Source of the DNA: Alteromonadaceae bacterium Bs31
GTDB taxonomy: Bacteria; Pseudomonadota; Gammaproteobacteria; Pseudomonadales; Cellvibrionaceae
Assembly (NCBI GenBank): GCA_900177435.1
Contig: FXAI01000007.1
Span: 126,501-190,500 of the forward strand
DNA: 64,000 nucleotides
Direction of reading: 5' to 3'
Part shown: positions 51,868 to 59,138 of the stretch, one piece after another
Layout of the letters: each line of letters opens with the position of its first letter
How positions within the stretch are numbered: the first letter of the stretch is position 1
The notes under the pieces: generated by a model
The model's input: only the letters and a program-made list of their open reading frames with translations
Told to the model about the DNA's origin: nothing
The model's database searches: none
Made by a program: the position numbers and the translations under genes

Positions 51868-53394
51868 CTAGACCACAGCTCCGATTTTCCAAGGGTTAAA
51901 CTCGTTATCCCCGTAACCCAGAAGCTCACTCTGGCTCATCTCACCTGATGCCACCGCAAGCACTTTTTGGAAGATTCGCTCGCCCGACTCTTCTATCGAC
52001 TCACCATCATCCAAAATAGAGCCGCAATTTATATCCATATCTTCTTTCATGTGCTCATACATGGGCGTATTGCTCGATAGCTTGAGACAAGGCACAGGCT
52101 TAAAGCCAAACGCCGAGCCTCTGCCTGTGGTAAAGCAGATAACATTCGCTCCAGAAGCCACCTGACCGGTGACAGAAACCGGGTCAAAACCAGGGCTGTC
52201 CATAAAAACCAAGCCATTGGTTTTGAGCAGCTCACCATAATGCAGTACATCGGTAAGTACTGTTGAACCACCCTTCGCCTGAGCCCCTAATGACTTCTCC
52301 AGGATGGTAGTCAAACCGCCCTCTTTATTGCCCGGGGATGGATTGTTATTCAACTCAAAACCATTCGAGCGGGTGTACTCTTCCCACCAGCTTATTCGCT
52401 CAAGAAGCTTATCTGCAATTTCCGGCGTTTGCGCTCTCTGGGTAAGTAAATGCTCAGCACCAAATATTTCTGGCGTTTCAGAATAAATCACTGAACCACC
52501 ATTTTTAACCAACAAATCGGAAGCCGCTCCCAATGCTGGGTTAGCTGTAATGCCAGAAAACGCATCAGAGCCACCGCACTGAACAGCCAGAGTTAATTCA
52601 CTGGCTGGGCACTCTGTACGCTGCTCTGCATTAACCTTGGGCAACAGTGTCTTGAGTGCATCAATACCCTTTTCAATGGACTTTCTGGTACCACCAACAT
52701 CCTGAATGGTATAGCTCAAGAAGGTTTCTGAGTTCTCTAAGCCAGACTCTTCCAGCAGGCGCTGAACCTGCATGGACTCACAACCAAGGCCAACCAGCAA
52801 TACACCACCAAAATTAGGGTGGCGTACGAAGCCTTCAAATGTGCGGCGCAGTACATCATAACCAGCGCCCTCGGTACGCATACCGCAACCAGTCTCATGC
52901 CCAAGAGCGACAATACCATCCACATTCGGATAATCAGCCAGGGCTTCCGGGCCAGCAAATGCTTTTGCTATATAGTGGGCTACCGTTGCGGAGCAGTTGA
53001 CCGTTGTAAGCACACCTATATAGTTGCGCGTCCCGACCTTACCAGAAGGGCGGCGATAACCTTTGAAAGTGGCCTGTTTAGCAGGCTCAACAAACTCTGT
53101 TGGCTTGGCCAAGCTGCAAGGAGCATAATCCTTCTCTACGTCACCCACTACACAGTTGTGAACGTGAATTTGTTCACCTGGGCCAATATCACCCTTCGCA
53201 AAACCTATCACTTGCCCGTATTTTACGATCGGGTCGCCGTCTTTTATGTGCCCTGCTGCGATTTTATGCATACGACCAACCGTATCACGCATTTCAAGCA
53301 TGCCTCCTTCAAAAGGAAGCAACTCGGTTTTCGTGAGGTTGGCAAGCGCAACGAGTACATTATCGTTTTTGTCCAGCCGAATAACCTTTGCCAT
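51868..53394 (-). CDS. uxaA: Altronate dehydratase (UxaA/GarD family)
   Basis: Dehydrates D-altronate to 2-keto-3-deoxygluconate, the last unique step of galacturonate breakdown. It has 508 residues: an N-terminal SAF domain (about 1-95, KIAAGHIKDGDPIVKYG, HVHNC) and a C-terminal UxaA domain with GYRRPSGKVGTRNYIGV, ALGHETGCGMR, LAVQCGGSDAFSGITANPA, MDSPGFDPVSVTGQVASGAN and CFTTGRGSAFG. A good AGAGGAAAACA site precedes the ATG. It is divergent from the GntR gene of the pectin locus. The related galactarate dehydratase GarD has the same fold; context favours altronate. Confidence 0.88.
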   Translation of the reverse strand: MAKVIRLDKNDNVLVALANLTKTELLPFEGGMLEMRDTVGRMHKIAAGHIKDGDPIVKYGQVIGFAKGDIGPGEQIHVHNCVVGDVEKDYAPCSLAKPTEFVEPAKQATFKGYRRPSGKVGTRNYIGVLTTVNCSATVAHYIAKAFAGPEALADYPNVDGIVALGHETGCGMRTEGAGYDVLRRTFEGFVRHPNFGGVLLVGLGCESMQVQRLLEESGLENSETFLSYTIQDVGGTRKSIEKGIDALKTLLPKVNAEQRTECPASELTLAVQCGGSDAFSGITANPALGAASDLLVKNGGSVIYSETPEIFGAEHLLTQRAQTPEIADKLLERISWWEEYTRSNGFELNNNPSPGNKEGGLTTILEKSLGAQAKGGSTVLTDVLHYGELLKTNGLVFMDSPGFDPVSVTGQVASGANVICFTTGRGSAFGFKPVPCLKLSSNTPMYEHMKEDMDINCGSILDDGESIEESGERIFQKVLAVASGEMSQSELLGYGDNEFNPWKIGAVV

Positions 53395-53768
53395 TGTTTT
53401 CCTCTACCTACTACTTATAACGCCCCTCACCGCGGACATTCATAGGCCTGAAGCCTAGAGCCTGGGGCACTTACGTAAATTACTGCTGAAATTTAACAGC
53501 TTATTGGTCAGACCGCAATACAAGTTTGGTAAGACTAAAACCCAACAAACTGCCTTGTTAGTACACAATCTTCTTTGCTAAACTCAGCTACAGGCTTGTA
53601 TAGACAAGAGTTTCTCACCTTATTAACGCCGAAGAGCTGTCTGACCGCTGAAAATACCCGCCCACGTGCTTGGCGCTAAAACCAACTAAAGGCAGCTGTA
53701 CGACACCGAGCAAATATAACAATCCAACAACTCAAGCCGGTGGGGAAACAGAATGAGATCTAAAAACA
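53395..53768. promoter_or_regulatory. Divergent regulatory region between uxaA and the GntR gene
   Basis: No gene is visible in 374 bases. Candidate operators: GGTC-A-GACC within TTGGTCAGACCGCAA (53504-53518), a form typical of FadR/FCD-type regulators; ATACAAG at 53518-53524; and CTTGT-ATAG-ACAAG (53595-53608), which contains CTTGTAT. The same CTTGTAT half-site recurs between the GntR gene and the GH28 gene. Binding by the GntR protein is inferred. Confidence 0.5.
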
Positions 53769-54533
53769 ATGATAATTATGAATGACTCTGTACAAACAAC
53801 TCGAAGCCGCCTTTATCAAAAAGTAGCAGAGCTTCTGGCAACCGCAATCCGTGACGGCGAATATCCGCCAGCTTCGCGCTTACCTGCGGAAAGAAAGCTA
53901 GCAGAACGCTTTGATGTGAGCCGCCCGACGATAAGAGAAGCGATTATTGCCCTCGAGATTGCAGGATACGTTGAAGTTAGAGGCGGGTCCGGCGTTTATG
54001 TTTGTAGTGAGGGGCCAAAACAAGCTGCCACCCCGGATCTCGATATCGGCCCTTTCGATATTTTAGAAGCTCGCATTCTTTTCGAAGGGGAAGCTGCAGA
54101 ACTGGCAGCAAAGCTGATCACAGACGAAGAGCTACAGGAACTGCGCGACGCCCTCGACGCCATGGTTGCAGAAAACCAGGGCGAACCAAGATTTGAAAAA
54201 GCCGACCAGAATTTTCACATGATTATCGCGCGCGCAACAAAAAACGAAGCCATCGTCTCCGTATGCGAACACCTCTGGCACCTTCGCAACAGCTCGCCCA
54301 TTTCGGCCCGTATTTTGGAAAAAGTGCGCCAGGCGGGCTCTTTACCGAGAATTGAAGAACACAGAGAAATTTTGGATGCCCTGGAACGCCGAGATTCACC
54401 GGACGCTCGCACCGCCATGAGAGAACACTTAACACGCGTTATTCAACAGCTTCTCGATGCCACTGAAGCAACGGCTGTTGAAGAAGCACGTCGCAGCGTT
54501 GAAAGAAATCGCTCGCGGTTTTCGATGATATAA
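53769..54533 (+). CDS. GntR-family (FadR/FCD) regulator of the uronate locus
   Basis: DNA-binding regulator of 254 residues: N-terminal winged helix (about 12-78, RDGEYPPASRLPAERKLAER, VSRPTIREAIIALEIAGYVE, RGGSGVYV) and an alpha-helical FCD ligand domain (about 95-230) whose Asp/His metal-type positions are suggested by ARILFEGEAAELAA, FHMIIARATKN and EEHREILDALERRD. It resembles ExuR/UxuR. It is divergent from uxaA and upstream of the GH28 gene, so it most likely senses a uronate or keto-deoxy acid. Whether the first or the fourth codon (both ATG) starts translation is uncertain. Confidence 0.88.
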   Translation: MIIMNDSVQTTRSRLYQKVAELLATAIRDGEYPPASRLPAERKLAERFDVSRPTIREAIIALEIAGYVEVRGGSGVYVCSEGPKQAATPDLDIGPFDILEARILFEGEAAELAAKLITDEELQELRDALDAMVAENQGEPRFEKADQNFHMIIARATKNEAIVSVCEHLWHLRNSSPISARILEKVRQAGSLPRIEEHREILDALERRDSPDARTAMREHLTRVIQQLLDATEATAVEEARRSVERNRSRFSMI

Positions 54534-54708
54534 ACAGACAGCGAGCTCGCCTCGCCGAATACAAGCAAACAAAAACTACAAACCTCTATAACTAGTCTAT
54601 ACTTCAGCGTAACTAGGCTTGTATCAATAATCAGTTACCCTGAATCAGTGAAAATGCTCTCCTCCATCAGCCCAGTTTGGCAACAAAAATAAGCTCGGAG
54701 CATAGTGT
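54534..54708 (+). promoter_or_regulatory. Upstream region of the GH28 gene with repeated half-sites
   Basis: ATACAAGC at 54559-54566 and GCTTGTAT at 54617-54624 are exact inverted copies of each other, 50 bases apart, and match half-sites in the uxaA/GntR intergenic region. This suggests one operator family for the locus. The GH28 start is preceded by CTCGGAGCATAGTGT. Confidence 0.45.
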
Positions 54709-56136
54709 ATGAGCCTCGATAGACGTGCCTTATTGCAGGGAATAGCTGCACTATCTCTTCCCTGCGCCTTCTCAAGCTCCATTTTTGCCCTGGCTGGCTG
54801 CACACCAACGCCTAAAATCCACCAGAAAGTTAACTGGAACGATGCAAATAGAATTATCGCCGCTATTCCAGAGCTATCATTTCCGGAGCAAACCTTCGAC
54901 ATAAGAGAATTCGGCGCAAAACCAGGGGAAGACTGTTCAGCAGCTATCGCCAAGACCATTGAAGCTTGCAGCAACGCAGGCGGAGGCAAAGTGCTTATTG
55001 ATGGTGGCAACTACCACTGCGGGCCAATTCATTTAAAGTCCAATATCAATCTACATATAAATGAGGGTGCAGTACTTAAGTTCTCGAATAACCCAAAAGA
55101 TTACCTCCCCGCTGTGCTTACACGATGGGAGGGCGTAGAACATATGGGCTACTCCCCCCTCGTTTATGCCTACGGCCAGGAAAATATCGCCATTAGTGGA
55201 AAAGGCACCCTCGACGGCCAGGCTGACGCCACTCACTGGTGGGCGTGGAAGGGCAATAAAACCTGGGGGATAGACGGCTACCCGTCACAAAAAGCCAGTC
55301 GCGATCAACTCTTCGCCGACGCTGAAGCGGGCATCCCTCCAGAAAAGCGTATGTATGCGGAGGGTCACTACCTAAGGCCTCCATTCATACAACCTTACCT
55401 GTGCAAGAATATAGTCATTCGAGATATCACCATCGTCAGTGCCCCCTTCTGGCTTATTAACCCGGTACTCTGTGAAAACGTAAAGGTACAGGGTGTGCAC
55501 TTGGAAAGCCTGGGCCCAAACTCAGACGGCTGTGACCCGGAAAGCTGTAAAAACGTCCTTATTGAGGACTGCTACTTCGATACAGGCGACGACTGCATCG
55601 CCATAAAATCTGGCCGAAATAACGATGGCCGTCGAATTGGCGTTCCAACAGAAAATATCGTGATACGTAACTGTAAAATGCGTGCGGGCCACGGCGGCGT
55701 GGTTATAGGCAGCGAAATCTCCGGCGGCGTTAGAAACGTCTTCGCTGATAATAACGAAATGAGTAGCCCGGACCTCGATCGCGGGTTTCGCATTAAAACC
55801 AACTCCGTGAGGGGTGGTGTACTAGAAAATATTTTTATGCGCAACACCAAAATTGGCCAGGTGCGCGACGCCATTGTTATTAACTTCCACTACGAAGAAG
55901 GCGATGCAGGTCAATTTGACCCGCTCGTACGCAATGTGCAAATAGAAAACATAGACTGCCTAAACGCAGAACAGGTATTTAAAGTGCGAGGTTTTAAGCG
56001 CGCGCCCATTGAAGGCCTGAGCGTAACACATGCAGCCTTCCATAAAGCCAGGAAAAATGGGGTTCTTGAGCATGTTAATGACCTGCATCTTGAGGACATA
56101 ATGATAAATGGTGAAACCTTTTCAGCAGGAGGATAA
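54709..56136 (+). CDS. GH28 polygalacturonase, predicted Tat-exported lipoprotein
   Basis: Pectin-degrading glycoside hydrolase of 475 residues, cleaving alpha-1,4 galacturonosyl bonds, probably from chain ends. GH28 catalytic motifs are complete: N271-S-D273, the pair D294-D295, G327-H328-G329 and R361-I-K363. The N-terminus has a twin-arginine-like segment LDRRALLQG and then a lipobox LAGC (Cys31), so it is likely exported folded and lipid-anchored. Residues 60-110 (FDIREFGAKPGED) form the usual pectate-lyase-superfamily N-cap. It precedes the TonB receptor on the same strand. Confidence 0.92.
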   Translation: MSLDRRALLQGIAALSLPCAFSSSIFALAGCTPTPKIHQKVNWNDANRIIAAIPELSFPEQTFDIREFGAKPGEDCSAAIAKTIEACSNAGGGKVLIDGGNYHCGPIHLKSNINLHINEGAVLKFSNNPKDYLPAVLTRWEGVEHMGYSPLVYAYGQENIAISGKGTLDGQADATHWWAWKGNKTWGIDGYPSQKASRDQLFADAEAGIPPEKRMYAEGHYLRPPFIQPYLCKNIVIRDITIVSAPFWLINPVLCENVKVQGVHLESLGPNSDGCDPESCKNVLIEDCYFDTGDDCIAIKSGRNNDGRRIGVPTENIVIRNCKMRAGHGGVVIGSEISGGVRNVFADNNEMSSPDLDRGFRIKTNSVRGGVLENIFMRNTKIGQVRDAIVINFHYEEGDAGQFDPLVRNVQIENIDCLNAEQVFKVRGFKRAPIEGLSVTHAAFHKARKNGVLEHVNDLHLEDIMINGETFSAGG

Positions 56137-56168
56137 AAACACTAGTAGTAAAGTTTCAATATACTCAG

Positions 56169-56336
56169 GTGCCTTACCGAAATCACCTGCAATTGGTAAA
56201 GCAGCAAAAGTTGATTGGTAGAACAATCTATGCCAGTATTGGCCTTGCATTTACTGCAGTATTGGTAATGGTGGTGTTCTACACCTACCAATTCAAGATC
56301 ATCCGTACACAAATAATTAATGGGGATAGGAAATAA
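56169..56336 (+). CDS. Possible small single-pass membrane protein coupled to the TonB receptor
   Basis: An open frame reads through the whole GH28-receptor gap. From the GTG at 56169 it gives 55 residues: a basic N-terminus (RNHLQLVKQQKLIGR), a clean hydrophobic span (IYASIGLAFTAVLVMVVFY) and a basic tail ending INGDRK. Its stop overlaps the receptor ATG as TAATG, a typical coupling. The frame stays open upstream to about 56130, where an AGGAGG sequence lies, but no ATG exists; the start is uncertain. I recognise no family. It could be a real small gene or the remnant of a larger one. Confidence 0.4.
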   Translation: MPYRNHLQLVKQQKLIGRTIYASIGLAFTAVLVMVVFYTYQFKIIRTQIINGDRK

Positions 56337-59050
56337 TGAACACATTTAAGATGAAGCCGTTGGTTGCGGCAATATCATTAACACTAGCAGCATCGGCAGT
56401 AGCTCAGGAAGCTGAAAACGTAGAAGAAGTCTACGTAACTGGCTTTCGTGGTTCTCTGCAAAACTCTCTTGATGCAAAGCGCGCCGCTACCGGCGTAGTT
56501 GACGCTATTTACGCCGAAGATATCGCAGACTTTCCAGATAACAACCTGGCAGAATCTCTGCAGCGTATCCCGGGTGTAGCCATTACACGCTCTGGTGGTG
56601 AAGGCCGCAACATTTCTGTTCGAGGTCTCGGCCCAAGCTTCACTCGCGTTCGCATCAATGGCATGGAGTCTATGTCTTCCACTGGCGGCACAGACGCCAC
56701 CGGCGGCAACAACCGTGGCCGTGGCTTCGACTTCAACACTTTCTCTTCAGAGTTGTTTAACAACCTGGTTGTCCAGAAAACAAACAACGCTCAAACCGAA
56801 GAAGGCTCTTTGGGTGCTACTGTAGACCTGCGTACCGCACGTCCAATGGACTATGATGACTTCACTTTGGCTGTCTCCGGCCAGGCGGGTTACAACGACA
56901 AATCCGAAGAAACCAGCCCTAAAGTTTCTTTCTTGGTAAGCAACCAGTTCACTGATACTTTCGGCGCATTACTGTCTGTTTCTTACTCAGACCGCACTGT
57001 TGTGGACGAAGGTAGCAGTACTGTTCGTTGGTCTAATGCTGAGAGCTTTGGTTCGGTAGGCGGTGTAGATTGCGTAGCCAACCCTACAGACGCTGGCTGT
57101 ACGGAAGTAAACGGCGGCGCTTTCCACCCACGTATTCCTCGTTACGACTCCTACACCCATGAAATTCAGCGCACGGGAGCGGCTCTGACCTTACAATGGC
57201 AGCCAGGTGACGCAACTGATGTTGTTCTTGATGTATTGTATGCCCAACACGAAGCAACACGTGCTGAAATCTTCATGCAGGGTGTTATGAACAGCGGTAG
57301 TGCTTTCGCTGGTTATGACCTGACCAACTACACTATAGAAGGTAGTACCCTTGTTAATGCTAACGTTGATGGTGCAAACCTTAAGTCCGAAAACCGTTTC
57401 GATGAAATGAGTACAGACTTCACTCAAGTAACATTGAATTTCAGTCATGACTTTAGCGACCAGCTCACCATGAACGCTATGCTGGGCACCTCTTCATCTG
57501 AATTTTCTAATCCCGTTCAGAGCACCATCATCATGCAAGCCACTGACGCAAGCATGTCTTGGGATTATAGCGGCAGCAGCTCTGACGCTGGCCTAACCTT
57601 TGGTCCAGAAGCTTATGTAGCGGCCAATTGGGATGCTAATAGCATGCGTCAACGCCCTCAAGGCACTAACAATGACTTCACTACAGCCATGGCAGAGCTT
57701 GCTTATGACTTTAATGATTCCTTGACCTTGAAAGGTGGAGTAAACGTAAAAAGCTTTGAGTTCGACACTTACCAGTCCCGTTATGCTAGTGAGGGCGCTG
57801 GTGGCATCGACATGCAAACAGAAGGTTACATTACTACGTTTGACTCAGGTTTAGGGGCTGGGCCAGCTTGGCTAATCCCAAACCGAAGTGCAATCGTAGC
57901 TAACGAAGGCCTGCTTAGCAATCAAGGCGACTGGGAAGTATTTCCACGTGAACGCGACACCTACTCTGTAACAGAAGACACTACCTCTGCATTCCTGCAG
58001 TTGGACTTCTCTTCCGAGCTCGCTGGCCGTCCAATTTCGGGTGACATCGGCTTCCGTTACTTCAGTACTGATCAGTCTACTACAGGCTGGTTCGATGAAG
58101 ACGGCGACGGCACCAACACGCAAGTTTGGGTAGACCACACCTACGACGACATTCTGCCATCCGCTAACCTGCGCTTTGAAGCTATGGACGACGTAGTAAT
58201 CCGCTTGGGTATGTCTGAAGGTATTGCACGTGCTGGACTTTCTTCACTCAAAGCAGACCAGTCTATTTCTGTATCAGGTACTAGCCGCTCAATTTCTGGT
58301 GGTAACCCACTGCTTGAGCCAACTAAAGCTCTTAGCTATGACGCAGCAGTTGAACTGTACTTCTCTGATGATGCAGCCATGACTCTTGCTATATTCCGTA
58401 AAGATATCGAAAGCCACGTTCAAAGCCTGAAAGATCAACAGAAGCCTACCGATTTGGGTATTCCTACAGCCATCATCGAAGATGAATGTAACGGCGGCCC
58501 TGACGGATATGGCGCGGACTGTAACGAAAACCTTCTTTGGGACCGCAGCGTACCTTTGAACGGCCCTGGTGGAGACCTGCACGGTTTCGAATGGCAGTAT
58601 CAAACGACCTTTGGCTTCATGGGTGATGTGGGTGAGTACTTCGGCTTCATTGGTAACTACACCTATGTTAAATCTCAACTGGCCTACCTTGACCGTGACG
58701 GCAATGTTGATGTGGTTGCAGACCTGTTAAACTTGAGTGAAGTTACGCAAAGTGCCACCGTTTACTTCGAAAACGACAATTGGAGCGCCCGTTTTGCTTT
58801 GGTTGAGCGCAGCGATTACCTGACCGATGCCCGCGGCCGTAACGGCAATGTTCAACATGGCACCTACGGTACCAGCAACCTGGACTTCTCTGCCGCCTAT
58901 ACCCTGAGCGACAACTGGAAATTCACTTTCGAAGCGCTTAACCTTACCGGCGAAGCTGACGACCAGTGGGTTGACGTGAACGACAAGCGTCTGTCTTACT
59001 ACCACGAGACTGGCACTCAGTTCTATGTTGGTGCTCAATACAAGTTCTAA
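56336..59050 (+). CDS. TonB-dependent receptor (Xanthomonas/Caulobacter type), oligogalacturonide uptake
   Basis: Outer-membrane transporter of 904 residues. Signal peptide 1-23 (ASAVA-QE), then a short TonB-box region, plug domain (about 30-160: VEEVYVTGFRGSLQNSLDAK, IADFPDNNLAESLQRIPGVA, ISVRGLGPSFTRVRINGMES) and a 22-strand barrel ending in Phe (FYVGAQYKF). The pattern is that of the TonB_Xanth_Caul group used for plant and algal glycans. Its position between GH28 and GH105 genes points to pectin oligosaccharides as substrate. An intrinsic terminator follows. Confidence 0.93.
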   Translation: MNTFKMKPLVAAISLTLAASAVAQEAENVEEVYVTGFRGSLQNSLDAKRAATGVVDAIYAEDIADFPDNNLAESLQRIPGVAITRSGGEGRNISVRGLGPSFTRVRINGMESMSSTGGTDATGGNNRGRGFDFNTFSSELFNNLVVQKTNNAQTEEGSLGATVDLRTARPMDYDDFTLAVSGQAGYNDKSEETSPKVSFLVSNQFTDTFGALLSVSYSDRTVVDEGSSTVRWSNAESFGSVGGVDCVANPTDAGCTEVNGGAFHPRIPRYDSYTHEIQRTGAALTLQWQPGDATDVVLDVLYAQHEATRAEIFMQGVMNSGSAFAGYDLTNYTIEGSTLVNANVDGANLKSENRFDEMSTDFTQVTLNFSHDFSDQLTMNAMLGTSSSEFSNPVQSTIIMQATDASMSWDYSGSSSDAGLTFGPEAYVAANWDANSMRQRPQGTNNDFTTAMAELAYDFNDSLTLKGGVNVKSFEFDTYQSRYASEGAGGIDMQTEGYITTFDSGLGAGPAWLIPNRSAIVANEGLLSNQGDWEVFPRERDTYSVTEDTTSAFLQLDFSSELAGRPISGDIGFRYFSTDQSTTGWFDEDGDGTNTQVWVDHTYDDILPSANLRFEAMDDVVIRLGMSEGIARAGLSSLKADQSISVSGTSRSISGGNPLLEPTKALSYDAAVELYFSDDAAMTLAIFRKDIESHVQSLKDQQKPTDLGIPTAIIEDECNGGPDGYGADCNENLLWDRSVPLNGPGGDLHGFEWQYQTTFGFMGDVGEYFGFIGNYTYVKSQLAYLDRDGNVDVVADLLNLSEVTQSATVYFENDNWSARFALVERSDYLTDARGRNGNVQHGTYGTSNLDFSAAYTLSDNWKFTFEALNLTGEADDQWVDVNDKRLSYYHETGTQFYVGAQYKF

Positions 59051-59087
59051 CCAAAAACTTAGTTTTTAGGTTTAACGTGTGAATCAC

Positions 59088-59116
59088 AAGCGCCAGTTTT
59101 TACTGGCGCTTTTTTA
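59088..59116 (+). terminator. Intrinsic terminator after the TonB receptor gene
   Basis: AAGCGCCAGT (59088-59097) and ACTGGCGCTT (59102-59111) form a perfect 10-bp stem with a TTTT loop, followed by T. Only 22 bases separate it from the next ATG, so the downstream genes depend on read-through. Confidence 0.85.
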
Positions 59117-59138
59117 ATTCTAATAAGAGGGTTATTTA

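Noticed and set aside
52819-53445. 208-codon plus-strand frame antisense to uxaA
   Set aside because: Low-complexity, Cys/Tyr/His-rich translation typical of an antisense shadow; uxaA accounts for the region.
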